A DNA stretch of 24,065 bases from an uncultured bacterium (GCA_905215775.1 CAJMRM010000048.1:1-24065), one strand, 5' to 3'; counted from the first letter of the stretch, positions 14,199-22,048 are shown. Notes: generated by a model from the sequence alone, not told the origin. Translations and numbers: made by a program.

Positions 14199-15190
14199 CC
14201 CATATCCTTCAGCGCTTCCTCTCCCGTCTTCACCAGGTATTCCACCGCCTGGGCCGGGTAGCTGCCCGCCGCCGTTTCCCCTGTGAGCATCAGGGACGAA
14301 GCGCCGTCCAGCACTGCATTATATATATCCAGGACCTCGGCCCTGGTGGGAACCGCCCGCTCATGCATGGAATCCAGCATCTGGGTCACCACCATGAACG
14401 GCTTTCCGGCTTCCCGGCATTCTCTGGCCAGCCTCTTCTGGACCCCGGGCAGCTTCCATAAAGGCATGGCGTTTCCCAGATCCCCTCTGGCGATCACCAC
14501 ATGATCGCAATAAGGAAGAAGCTCCTTTATGGACTCCACCCCCTGAAGATTCTCGATCTTGGCAAAGACCCGAATCCCTCCGGCCCCTGCCTCTTCAAGG
14601 GCCTCCCTCAAAGCCAGAAGATCCCCTTTATTCCGCACAAAGGGCAGCATTACCCCGGTGATCCCATAGGAAACGGCCGCCCTTATATTTTTCCGGTCGC
14701 TTTCCGTCAGCGTAGGCATAGGGACAGCCTTTCCCTCAATGGCCAGGCTTTTCCCGGACTTTATGAGCCCGCCCCGGACCACCCGGGCCCTGATCCGGCA
14801 TCCGCTGGCGGGCGGTGCGGCTCCGGCTTCTGCCTCCAGCTCCACCTTCCCGTCGTCAATAAGGATCCGGTCTCCCGGACCCATATACGCCAGCGCCTCC
14901 TCCGAAACCGGAAGGCCTCCGTCTCCCAGGATCAGACAACTGCCCTCTTCTGCTGAAATCTCCTCCTTCAGCTTCCCCAGACGCAGCTCCGGCCCCCGGA
15001 GGTCCATGAGGATCTGCACTTGGGTGTGAAGCTCCCTTCCGGCCTCCCGCACCATACGGATCCAATGCCCGTTTTCCTCCAGATCCCCATGGGACAGATT
15101 GAGCCTTACGCCTGTCATCCCGGCTGCCAGCATCTCCCTCAGCGTCTGCACACTGCCGCAGGCCGGCCCCAGCGTACCATAATATTCCAT
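14189..15190 (-). CDS. short pyruvate kinase-family protein lacking the C-terminal domain
   Basis: A 333-residue protein of the pyruvate kinase family; typical enzymes have about 470-590 residues and transfer phosphate from PEP to ADP. The catalytic barrel is well kept: Arg29 and Asn31 in VRLNLSHG, Asp63 in MDLRGPELRLG, Lys211 and Glu213 in AKIEN, ARGDLG at 234-239, TQMLDSM, PTRAEVLDIYNAVLDG and LTGETAAGSYP. A short B domain lies around 75-155. The protein ends where the regulatory C domain would begin, so effector control is missing. The last motifs are intact, so this looks like a natural short form and not a frameshift. The start follows GGGAGG. It may act as a second, unregulated kinase or on a related enolpyruvate. 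Confidence 0.85.
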   Translation of the reverse strand: MEYYGTLGPACGSVQTLREMLAAGMTGVRLNLSHGDLEENGHWIRMVREAGRELHTQVQILMDLRGPELRLGKLKEEISAEEGSCLILGDGGLPVSEEALAYMGPGDRILIDDGKVELEAEAGAAPPASGCRIRARVVRGGLIKSGKSLAIEGKAVPMPTLTESDRKNIRAAVSYGITGVMLPFVRNKGDLLALREALEEAGAGGIRVFAKIENLQGVESIKELLPYCDHVVIARGDLGNAMPLWKLPGVQKRLARECREAGKPFMVVTQMLDSMHERAVPTRAEVLDIYNAVLDGASSLMLTGETAAGSYPAQAVEYLVKTGEEALKDMGEA

Positions 15191-15235
15191 ACGAAAACCT
15201 CCCGGACGTTTTTTACTATCATACACCGGAACTGC

Positions 15236-15267
15236 AAAAAAAGGAAGTCCCGCAGGCCGGCCCGCGG
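15236..15267 (-). terminator. possible terminator of the twin XRE operon
   Basis: On the minus strand a CCGCGG/CTGCGG stem (one G-U pair) with loop GCCGGC lies 13 bp past the stop codon. Seven T residues follow after a 7-base gap, which is longer than ideal. Confidence 0.45.
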
Positions 15268-15279
15268 CTCCAGAGCCTT

Positions 15280-15498
15280 TTAACCCTTTGTCCCGGAATC
15301 CTCCAGCACAACCTCCATCACATCCTCCACCCGGCATTCCAGCACCCGGCAAAGCCGTTCAATGGTCTGGGTCGAAACGCTCATGTTCCTCTTCAGCCTG
15401 TGCATCTGTCCCGCGCTGATCCCATGATACCGGATCAGGCGGTACTGGCTCATCCCCCTTTTCTCCATGGTCTCCCACAGGCGCGTATATCTGACCAT
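15280..15498 (-). CDS. small XRE-family (Cro/CI-type) regulator A
   Basis: A 72-residue protein made almost wholly of one helix-turn-helix domain (about 5-65), with SQYRLIRYHGISAGQMHRLKRN as the likely DNA-reading part. The domain form is the clostridial short XRE/HTH_26 type. It has AAGGAG upstream of the start. It lies 16 bp after paralog B, with about 60% identity over 66 residues, so the pair arose by tandem duplication and is co-transcribed. It has no toxin-like partner. The target is unknown; the adjacent glycan locus is the obvious candidate. Confidence 0.85.
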   Translation of the reverse strand: MVRYTRLWETMEKRGMSQYRLIRYHGISAGQMHRLKRNMSVSTQTIERLCRVLECRVEDVMEVVLEDSGTKG

Positions 15499-15514
15499 CC
15501 CGAGTTCTCCTTAC

Positions 15515-15976
15515 CTACTTGTTTCCCTCCCGGGAACCGGACGGAAGCTTCCCATCCGTTTTTCCGCCGGCATGGGCTTCTGCTTTTCCGGCCGGCTTAT
15601 CTCCGGTGACAGCTGCGGTCTTTCCGGTTCCCTGGACTCCGGATCTGGATTCTGGCTTTCCAGGCGCCTTATCTCTGGTGACGCCCTCCGCTTTTTTGGC
15701 ATCCCTGGCCCCGGCTGCGGTTCTTCCAGCCGCCCTGCCTCCGGCGCTGGACGGTTCCTTTCCGTCTGGTTCCTGGGGATCCAGGATCACCTCTACAATA
15801 TCCTCCACAGGACACTGTAAAATATTGCAGAATACCTCCAGGGTATGGGTGGAAACATGCATATTCTTTTTCATCCGGCCGATCTGGCCGGCGCTGATCT
15901 TATAATGGTTGATCAGCCGGTACTGGCTGATTCCCTTCTTCTCCATTGTTTTCCATAAACGTTCGTAACTTACCAT
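15515..15976 (-). CDS. XRE-family regulator B with Lys/Gly/Ala-rich low-complexity tail
   Basis: A 153-residue protein. The N-terminal helix-turn-helix domain (1-66) is closely similar to regulator A. It is followed by about 85 residues of Gly, Ala, Lys, Arg, Pro and Ser with no predicted fold and a slight net positive charge. The tail includes an internal duplication (VTRDKAPGKPESRSG and VTGDKPAGKAEAHAG). Such a tail may bind DNA non-specifically, as H1-like tails do, or simply be disordered. The start at 15976 is chosen because AGGAGG is eight bases upstream and the N-terminus then aligns with regulator A; an ATG two codons earlier is too close to the ribosome site. It is first in the two-gene operon. 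Confidence 0.83.
   Translation of the reverse strand: MVSYERLWKTMEKKGISQYRLINHYKISAGQIGRMKKNMHVSTHTLEVFCNILQCPVEDIVEVILDPQEPDGKEPSSAGGRAAGRTAAGARDAKKAEGVTRDKAPGKPESRSGVQGTGKTAAVTGDKPAGKAEAHAGGKTDGKLPSGSREGNK
15585..15700 (-). repeat. internal duplication in the XRE tail
   Basis: The plus-strand words CTTATCTCCGGTGAC (near 15597) and CTTATCTCTGGTGAC (near 15668) mark two copies of a roughly 70-nt unit coding the repeated tail segment. Edges are approximate. Confidence 0.5.
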
Positions 15977-16027
15977 GTTCATCCCCTCCTTTGTTTCTAT
16001 TAAACCAGGATTACCCGAATTTGTATA

Positions 16028-16046
16028 TTATCTATATTTCGATAAT
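16028..16046. promoter_or_regulatory. candidate operator upstream of the XRE operon
   Basis: An ATTATC/GATAAT inverted repeat with an intervening TATATTT lies about 50 bp upstream of regulator B, in an AT-rich patch that could also hold its -10 element. It would suit autoregulation by an XRE dimer. The rest of the gap to the Wzz-like gene shows only the terminator at 16184-16230. Confidence 0.35.
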
Positions 16047-16183
16047 GCATCCGTCCGGATGATGGGCAGAACGCCAGAACCATGCCCCGTGTATTCCCTC
16101 CTCCGCCTGTCACTGATATAAGAGTATCCCCAAACGCCCCGTTTCATACAGAACGGCTCTTCCTCCCTTCCGCTCCATAAAAT

Positions 16184-16230
16184 AAAAAAGGACCGTCTGT
16201 GCGCCTCATAACGGGGTCACGCAAACGGCC
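16184..16230 (-). terminator. intrinsic terminator of the Wzz-like gene
   Basis: On the minus strand GGCCGTTTGCGTG pairs with CGCACAGACGGTCC, with one bulge and wobble pairs. It is followed directly by TTTTTTATTTTA. It lies just past the stop at 16244. Confidence 0.85.
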
Positions 16231-16243
16231 TCCTTCTAATTAC

Positions 16244-17644
16244 CTATTCAAACACAACGCATCCGATCACACTCTTCTGCAGATCCGTCACTCGTTCGAT
16301 CTCCATGGCAACCGCGCTGTATTTCGCGTCCATGCACTGCTCCACAAGAACCACTCCGTCACATCCCGGAAGCCTCTTCAAGGTCTCTGCATCCTGGAGC
16401 ATATTTCCTCCAGCCACGACGCGGACCCCGGCAAGTCCTGCCGCCAGTCTGTCAGCCACCTCCGAAAGGACAGCCGGATCAGCCGTTCCCGCCACAAGAA
16501 TGGTCTTCATGTTTTCCGCATAGTTCCGGATATTGGCAGTGATCAGCCCATATCCTGTATCCGCATTTCCTTCTACGGAGCGGCCCTCCATACGGTTTAA
16601 CCATGCATCGATCTTACCCAGGGGCTTTTTCCGGCGGATGGGCATGGTGCCCAGGATCTTAACGCGGTAACGGTTCTTTAACTCCTTGGCAGAGTACAGC
16701 TTATCGCTCATGAGGAAAGCCACACAGATAAAGAATACTACCATGAAGCCGCCCAGGACGCCGCCCAGAACGGCATACTTGATCCCGCTCTTTAAAGCCG
16801 CCATCGCAGAGCTGGCCGCCTCCTTGGGCTCCTCCATCTCGTCCAGCGTCTTCTGCTTCTCCTCCAGGCTGTTGTTCAGACTGGTCAGCCGTTCTGTCTC
16901 CGCCCGCTGGGTATCCGCCAGAGAAAGATCCACCATGGCGCTGACGCTGCTGTTGACCGTGTTCACCGTATGCTCACCGATGCTGGCAACCACCTGGCTG
17001 TGAAGCTCGTTCATGTGATCCAGCATCTCATCCATGACCTTCTTGGCGTCGCTCTTGGTCTTATGCTTAACGTTGATGGTCAGAAGATGGTTTAACTGCC
17101 CGCCGTTGGTTCCGATGGTCACATTGACCAGTTCCTTTAAATATCTGGGCTCTGTCCCCACATTCTTCGCCACATCCTCCATCACGGCGCTGCTGGTCAG
17201 AAGACCCTGGTACGCCTGGAGGATCGTATCCGTGTAATCCTGGTTCTGGTAGACCATTCCCGGCATGATCTCATATCCGGTGGTCACATACATATCGATC
17301 CTGGATTCACATACATCATAAGGGCTCATATTGATCCAGATGGATTTATCCAGGTATTCCTGCTGGTTCGCGATGTCTGTCTTCAGATTTTCGATCTCCC
17401 GCTCCGCCGTCTCTTTATTCTTCTCGTAGAGATCCAGCTCCTCCTGGTATTTTTCCCTGGTCTCCTTGCTGACCTCAGGATCATTCTGCTGCCTGTATGT
17501 CATCGCGCCCTTGGCCCCGCCAAGGAGCACCGCCAGGACCACCGCCACAAGAATCACCGGTCTCCATTTATGGAGCACCGCAAACATCAGATCCTTCAGA
17601 TCGATTTCCTGTTCATACTGCTCGTATGTAGAATTGTTATCCAT
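16244..17644 (-). CDS. Wzz-like polysaccharide co-polymerase with degenerate BY-kinase-like C-terminus
   Basis: A 466-residue inner-membrane protein of the Wzz/YveK/CpsC type, which sets chain length or supports export of Wzy-dependent polysaccharides. One membrane helix is at about 29-48 and a second at 290-312. The large outer domain between has heptad-rich coiled-coil parts (60-98, 245-272). The cytoplasmic tail (313-466) ends in a Rossmann-like stretch (379-466, ILVAGTADP to GCDGVVLVEQ and VIGCVVFE) that follows the strand order of a bacterial tyrosine kinase but has no Walker A Gly-Lys-Ser/Thr and no Tyr cluster. The start has AGGAGAAAGG upstream. The gene is divergent from the bacillosamine genes, with its own strong promoter and terminator. 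Confidence 0.87.
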   Translation of the reverse strand: MDNNSTYEQYEQEIDLKDLMFAVLHKWRPVILVAVVLAVLLGGAKGAMTYRQQNDPEVSKETREKYQEELDLYEKNKETAEREIENLKTDIANQQEYLDKSIWINMSPYDVCESRIDMYVTTGYEIMPGMVYQNQDYTDTILQAYQGLLTSSAVMEDVAKNVGTEPRYLKELVNVTIGTNGGQLNHLLTINVKHKTKSDAKKVMDEMLDHMNELHSQVVASIGEHTVNTVNSSVSAMVDLSLADTQRAETERLTSLNNSLEEKQKTLDEMEEPKEAASSAMAALKSGIKYAVLGGVLGGFMVVFFICVAFLMSDKLYSAKELKNRYRVKILGTMPIRRKKPLGKIDAWLNRMEGRSVEGNADTGYGLITANIRNYAENMKTILVAGTADPAVLSEVADRLAAGLAGVRVVAGGNMLQDAETLKRLPGCDGVVLVEQCMDAKYSAVAMEIERVTDLQKSVIGCVVFE

Positions 17645-17703
17645 TTTTCCTTTCTCCTACGCTCTTACTCCCAGAGATTTCCCTAAAAACCGCCAGTGTA
17701 TTT

Positions 17704-17732
17704 ATCATAACTTTTTTCCCTTTGTCTGTCAA
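17704..17732 (-). promoter_or_regulatory. promoter of the Wzz-like gene
   Basis: Minus-strand TTGACA (17727-17732), 17 bases and TATGAT (17704-17709). The start point near 17697 leaves a leader of about 50 nt. Confidence 0.85.
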
Positions 17733-17741
17733 GGATATGGG

Positions 17742-17782
17742 GGTATTTCCTTAGGATTTTTGCAGGTATTTTATGGGTATTT
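17742..17782. repeat. three GGTATTT direct repeats between divergent promoters
   Basis: GGTATTT occurs at 17742, 17765 and 17776 on the plus strand. The first and last are part of an identical 10-mer, GGGTATTTCC. Spacings of 23 and 11 bases put them on nearly the same face of the helix. They lie just upstream of the Wzz promoter and about 85-125 bp upstream of the likely pglF start, as expected for a regulator site. Confidence 0.5.
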
Positions 17783-17993
17783 CCCAGGCAGAGCAGCCGG
17801 AAAAACGGGGCGCTTTCCATGCCCGGAGAAATTAAGGATATTGCTCTGTTTTTTTATAATATACATACAATGTATACGATATTCATAAAAAAATACCACT
17901 TCCGACAAGGACGATTATGGGAAGTAAAACGGGCTCTGAAGGCCGGACTCCCGCTCCGGGCCCTGTGAAAAAAACGAATCCGAGGAAGATCTG

Positions 17994-19862
17994 ATGTACG
18001 AATTTCTGGAAAAATACCTGCCCAGGGACAAGCGCGTCCGCATGGGCATTTTAATGGCCGCAGACGTTTTTGCGCTCTGCCTGGCCTCTTTTTTAGGCCT
18101 TTTTGTCCGGTTTGACTTAAATATTTCTAAGATCCCGCCGGAATACGCCCGGGCGGCCCTGGAGTTCCTTCCCTGTTATATCCTGGCCTCCCTGGTGATC
18201 TTCTTCCTGGCCCGGATGTACTCCACCATGTGGAGCGTGGCCGGGGTCCGGGAAGCCCTCCATGTGGTGGCAGCCTGCGGCCTGGCCTCCCTGGTACAGA
18301 TCGCCGGGATGGTGCTCTTACAGCTTTCCGTGCCCAGGAGCTTCTTTTTGGTGTCTTTTGCGGCCCTCTGTGCCGAGGAGCTGGGGATCCGCCTCTCCTA
18401 CCGTGTGGTGATCTCCTTATTCGGGAATCACAGCAAAAAAGCGGCAAAGCGGATCATGATCGTTGGCGCCGGGACCTCCGGCTCTGTGATCTTAAAGGAA
18501 ATGACCACCAGCTCCCTGGTCAACGGCTGCGTGGTCTGCTTTGTGGACGATGATAAGAACAAGGCCGGGAAGTTCCTAAACGGCGTTCCCGTGGCCGGGA
18601 ACCGGAACGACATCCCGCGGCTTGCGGTGGAATATAAGATCGACGAGATCTATATCGCCATTCCGTCGGCCTCTGCCAAGGAGCGTAAGGCCATCATCGA
18701 GATCTGCCGGGAGACGGGCTGCCAGGTGAAGATCCTGCCGGGCATCTACCAACTGATCAACGGCGAGGTGAGCATCGCCAAGCTCCGGAACGTGGAGATC
18801 GAGGACCTTTTGGGCCGGGATCCCATCCGGGTGAACTTAGACGAGATCATGGGCTACGTCAGCGGAAAGGTGGTCTTAGTGACCGGGGGAGGCGGCTCCA
18901 TCGGAAGCGAGCTGTGCCGCCAGGTGGCGAGCCATAATCCGAAGCAGTTAATTATCTTTGATATCTATGAGAACAACGCCTACGACATCCAGCTGGAGCT
19001 GAAGGAAAAGTATCCGGACCTGGACCTGGTGGTGCTCATTGGCTCCGTCCGGAACACCCACCGGATCGAGACGGTGTTTGAGAAATACCGTCCCGACATC
19101 GTGTACCATGCGGCGGCCCACAAGCATGTGCCCCTCATGGAGGACAGCCCCAACGAGGCCATCAAGAACAACGTGTTCGGTACATATAAGACGGCGAAAG
19201 CGGCAGATAAGTATGGAACCAAGCGTTTCGTGCTGATCTCCACGGACAAGGCCGTGAACCCCACCAACATCATGGGGGCGTCCAAGCGGATGTGCGAGAT
19301 GGTGGTGCAGATGATGAACGCAAGGTCAAAAACAGACTTTGTGGCCGTGCGGTTCGGGAACGTACTGGGGAGCAACGGGTCCGTGATCCCGCTCTTTAAA
19401 AAGCAGATCGAGCAGGGCGGTCCGGTGACGGTGACCCACCCGGATATCATCCGGTACTTTATGACGATCCCGGAGGCGGTGTCCCTGGTATTACAGGCCG
19501 GGGCTTATGCCAGGGGCGGGGAGATCTTCGTCCTGGACATGGGGGAGCCCATGAAGATCCTGGACCTGGCGAAGAACCTGATCCGGCTGTCCGGGTACAC
19601 ACCGGATGTGGATATCCCCATCGTGTTCACGGGGCTGCGGCCTGGGGAGAAGTTATATGAGGAGCTTCTCATGAACGAGGAAGGGATGCAGGATACGCCG
19701 AATAAGTTAATTCATATCGGAAAGCCCATCGAGTTTGATATGGAGAGGTTTGAGGAGCAGTTGGAGGAGCTTTATGTGACCGCCAATGAGGATGGGGACG
19801 GGATCCGGGAGGATGTGATGCGGATTGTGACCACATATCATCCGGCGGGTGTAAAGGCCTGA
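17994..19862 (+). CDS. pglF: PglF/CapD-type UDP-GlcNAc 4,6-dehydratase
   Basis: A 622-residue membrane-anchored sugar-nucleotide dehydratase. It would convert UDP-GlcNAc to UDP-4-keto-6-deoxy-GlcNAc, the first step towards di-N-acetylbacillosamine. The N-terminal 140 residues hold about four membrane helices. A first Rossmann domain begins IMIVGAGTSG (about 154). The catalytic SDR domain has VTGGGGSIGSE (about 295-305) and STDKAVNPTNIMGASKR (about 415-431). The Met in place of the usual active-site Tyr is typical of this PglF/WbpM branch. The C-terminal LRPGEKLYEELL block is also present. GAGGAAG precedes the start. Without the other pgl genes it could be a generic CapD-type enzyme; their presence makes the bacillosamine route the best reading. 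Confidence 0.92.
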   Translation: MYEFLEKYLPRDKRVRMGILMAADVFALCLASFLGLFVRFDLNISKIPPEYARAALEFLPCYILASLVIFFLARMYSTMWSVAGVREALHVVAACGLASLVQIAGMVLLQLSVPRSFFLVSFAALCAEELGIRLSYRVVISLFGNHSKKAAKRIMIVGAGTSGSVILKEMTTSSLVNGCVVCFVDDDKNKAGKFLNGVPVAGNRNDIPRLAVEYKIDEIYIAIPSASAKERKAIIEICRETGCQVKILPGIYQLINGEVSIAKLRNVEIEDLLGRDPIRVNLDEIMGYVSGKVVLVTGGGGSIGSELCRQVASHNPKQLIIFDIYENNAYDIQLELKEKYPDLDLVVLIGSVRNTHRIETVFEKYRPDIVYHAAAHKHVPLMEDSPNEAIKNNVFGTYKTAKAADKYGTKRFVLISTDKAVNPTNIMGASKRMCEMVVQMMNARSKTDFVAVRFGNVLGSNGSVIPLFKKQIEQGGPVTVTHPDIIRYFMTIPEAVSLVLQAGAYARGGEIFVLDMGEPMKILDLAKNLIRLSGYTPDVDIPIVFTGLRPGEKLYEELLMNEEGMQDTPNKLIHIGKPIEFDMERFEEQLEELYVTANEDGDGIREDVMRIVTTYHPAGVKA

Positions 19863-20084
19863 TATCCGGCCCATCTGGAGGGTGAAAGATATTGGAGCTT
19901 TCCCAAAAGGCTGGAAAGTACTGTGAGAAATACAGCCTTACGCCAGAAACAGGGCCAAAGTTCCAAAAGCACAACTAAGATAAAAGTGCTGGATGGATCC
20001 GGAGCTTCATTCCCGGAGCAAAAGCCCAAGGAATCAAACAGTAAAAGAAAAACAGAAAGGCCCGTTTCCGGGTCCTTAACCAGA
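19863..20084 (+). other. long leader between pglF and the pglE-type gene
   Basis: No conserved gene is seen. A possible 28-residue frame runs from TTG at 19892 to the stop at 19976-19978, behind GGAGG about ten bases upstream; it could be a leader peptide or chance. Small hairpins are visible (CTTTCC/GGAAAG at 19898-19918; GGCCCG/CGGGTCC near 20059-20075). No consensus promoter is evident. The stretch runs into the terminator at 20085-20118. Confidence 0.45.
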
Positions 20085-20118
20085 AGAAAAACATCCTGTG
20101 GAAACAGGATGTTTTTCT
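20085..20118 (+). terminator. intrinsic terminator or attenuator ahead of the pglE-type gene
   Basis: A perfect 15-bp stem AGAAAAACATCCTGT/ACAGGATGTTTTTCT with a 4-base GGAA loop; the 3' arm carries a T-run. It ends 24 bp before the next start codon, inside what is otherwise one rightward glycan operon. Transcription must read through it or restart after it. Confidence 0.8.
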
Positions 20119-20142
20119 GTCAGAAACAAGGGGGATGATCAC

Positions 20143-21414
20143 ATGTTCCATGCTGAAGAACGGTTTACACCATTTGAAAAGAAGGTCTGGCTCAGCTCGC
20201 CCACCATGCACGGGCAAGAGTTGAAGTATATGAAGGATGCCTATGAAAAGAACTGGATGTCCACAGTCGGGGAAAATATCAACGAGGTAGAGCGTCTGGC
20301 CTGTAAAGCCGTGGGATGTAAGTATGCCGTGGCCCTGGCCACCGGCACCTCTGCCCTCCACCTGGCCGTGAAGCTGGCCGGGGTAAAGCCCGGGGAGAAG
20401 GTGTTCTGCTCGGACATGACCTTTTCTGCCACGGTAAACCCGGTAGTGTATGAGGGCGGAGTCCCGGTGTTCATTGACACCGAATACGACACCTGGAACA
20501 TGGATCCAGTGGCTCTGGAAAAGGCTTTTGAACTATATCCGGAGGTCCGGGTCGTTGTTATGGCCCATTTATACGGGACGCCGGGAAAGATCGATGAGCT
20601 GTGGGCTGTCTGTGAACGCCATGGGGCCATGATCATCGAGGATGCGGCGGAATCCCTGGGGGCTTCCTATAAGGGACAGCAGACCGGGACCTTTGGTACC
20701 TATAACGCCATTTCCTTCAACGGAAACAAGATCATCACCGGCTCTGCCGGGGGAATGCTTCTGACCGATGATAAGGATGCGGCGGACCGGGCCCGGAAAT
20801 GGTCCACCCAGTCCCGGGAGAACGCGGCCTGGTACCAGCACGAGGAAGTGGGCTACAACTACCGGATGAGCAACGTGATTGCCGGGGTGGTGCGGGGGCA
20901 GTTCCCATACTTAAAGGAGCACATCGCGCAGAAGAAGGCCATTTACGAGCGGTACAGGGAGGGCTTTAAGGACCTTCCGGTACAAATGAATCCGTTCGAC
21001 GCCGAAAACTCCGAGCCCAACTACTGGCTGTCCTGCCTGGTCATCGATCCGGAGGCCATGTGCCGGCAGGTGCGCGGGGAACAGGAATCCCTGTACCTTC
21101 CGGAACCGGGAAAGAGCTGCCCCATGGAGATCCTGGAGACGCTGGCAAGGTATAACGCCGAGGGGCGTCCCATCTGGAAGCCCATGCATATGCAGCCGAT
21201 CTTCCGGATGAACGGGTTTGTGACCCGGGAAGGGAACGGACGGGCAAGGACTAATGCTTATATTGCCGGAGGGGCTGTCGGGAAAGATGGAAAGCCACTG
21301 GATGTGGGGATGGATCTTTTTCAGAGGGGACTGTGCCTGCCGAGTGATAATAAGATGACGGCGGAGGAGCAGGATACCATTATCAAGATCATAAGGAGCT
21401 GTTTCAATGACTAA
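20143..21414 (+). CDS. pglE: DegT/DnrJ/EryC1-type sugar aminotransferase (PglE-like)
   Basis: A 423-residue PLP-dependent aminotransferase. It would add an amino group at C4 of UDP-4-keto-6-deoxy-GlcNAc, with glutamate as the usual donor. The family blocks are GTSALHLAVKLAGVKPG, CSDMTFSATVNPVVYEGG, the PLP-phenol-contacting EDAAESLGA (Asp167) and the Schiff-base Lys196 in SFNGNKIITGS. It is some 35-40 residues longer than typical PglE, with insertions around 285-330 and 350-370. AGGGGG precedes the Met at 20143; the longer frame would run through the terminator stem. The sugar transferase gene overlaps its end by 8 bp. Substrate assignment rests on the neighbouring pglF, pglC and pglD types. 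Confidence 0.9.
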   Translation: MFHAEERFTPFEKKVWLSSPTMHGQELKYMKDAYEKNWMSTVGENINEVERLACKAVGCKYAVALATGTSALHLAVKLAGVKPGEKVFCSDMTFSATVNPVVYEGGVPVFIDTEYDTWNMDPVALEKAFELYPEVRVVVMAHLYGTPGKIDELWAVCERHGAMIIEDAAESLGASYKGQQTGTFGTYNAISFNGNKIITGSAGGMLLTDDKDAADRARKWSTQSRENAAWYQHEEVGYNYRMSNVIAGVVRGQFPYLKEHIAQKKAIYERYREGFKDLPVQMNPFDAENSEPNYWLSCLVIDPEAMCRQVRGEQESLYLPEPGKSCPMEILETLARYNAEGRPIWKPMHMQPIFRMNGFVTREGNGRARTNAYIAGGAVGKDGKPLDVGMDLFQRGLCLPSDNKMTAEEQDTIIKIIRSCFND

Positions 21415-22048
21415 GCGGCTGTACCGAGACTACATAAAGAGATTCCTGGATATTGTACTGTCGGCGGGAGCGATCATTGTGCTGTCCCCGGTCATGGCGG
21501 TCACAGCGGTCCTGGTGCGGGTAAAACTGGGAAGCCCGGTGATCTTCAAACAAAAACGTCCAGGAAAGGAGGAAAGGATCTTTGAGATGTACAAGTTCCG
21601 CAGCATGACCGATGCCAGGGACGAGAATGGGGAGCTGTTGCCGGATGAGGTACGGCTGACCAGCTTTGGTAAGAAGCTGCGAGCCAGCAGCCTGGATGAA
21701 CTGCCGGAGTTATTTAATATCCTAAAGGGGGATATGAGCGTGGTGGGGCCGAGGCCGTTGCTGGTGCAGTATCTTCCTCTTTACAATGCACAGCAGAAGA
21801 GACGGCATGAGGTGCGTCCAGGAGTGACCGGTTATGCCCAGGTACATGGAAGGAATGCCATCACCTGGGAGGAGAAGTTTGAAAAGGATGTTTACTATGT
21901 AGACCATCTCTCTCTTTTCGGAGACTTGAAGATCATCCTTCAGACAGTCAAGGCGGTAGTGAAGAAAGAAGGAATCTGTTCGGAAACATCGGCTACGATG
22001 GAAGTATTCCGGGGGACTCCGGAGAGCATGGTGACGAAATGGAGATAG
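21407..22048 (+). CDS. pglC: PglC-type initiating phosphoglycosyl transferase
   Basis: A 213-residue monotopic phosphoglycosyl transferase. It would move phospho-diNAcBac from UDP to undecaprenyl phosphate at the membrane inner face and so start the glycan. The N-terminal re-entrant hydrophobic helix is at about 11-38. The catalytic Asp97-Glu98 pair is in SSLDELPELFN, and PRP (115-117) lies in GDMSVVGPRPL. The size matches the small PglC class rather than the large WcaJ class, which has extra membrane helices. AAGGAG precedes the start, which overlaps the aminotransferase by 8 bp. The 3' end overlaps the acetyltransferase by 10 bp. The C-terminal 25 residues extend past the usual core. Confidence 0.93.
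   Translation: MTKRLYRDYIKRFLDIVLSAGAIIVLSPVMAVTAVLVRVKLGSPVIFKQKRPGKEERIFEMYKFRSMTDARDENGELLPDEVRLTSFGKKLRASSLDELPELFNILKGDMSVVGPRPLLVQYLPLYNAQQKRRHEVRPGVTGYAQVHGRNAITWEEKFEKDVYYVDHLSLFGDLKIILQTVKAVVKKEGICSETSATMEVFRGTPESMVTKWR

Larger units (their letters stand above)
17645..17993. other. 349-bp divergent regulatory region between the Wzz-like gene and pglF
   Basis: No gene is supported here. It holds the leftward promoter at 17704-17732, three GGTATTT repeats (17742-17782), and a rightward TATAAT (17855-17860) with a poor -35. A palindrome, TATACAT-ACA-ATGTATA (17860-17876), overlaps the likely rightward start point. A GC-rich stem (GGCCGGA/TCCGGGCC) lies near 17940-17966, ahead of the pglF ribosome site GAGGAAG. 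Confidence 0.7.

Noticed and set aside
15280..15976. Toxin-antitoxin pair reading of the two small XRE genes
   Set aside because: Both genes code the same DNA-binding domain and neither resembles a toxin.
17940..17966. Riboswitch or attenuator in the pglF leader
   Set aside because: Only one short GC stem is seen, with no conserved aptamer core and no adequate T-tract.
19892..19978. Annotating the 28-residue TTG frame as a gene
   Set aside because: It has a possible ribosome site, but a rare start codon and no recognisable homolog; kept only as a note in the leader entry.
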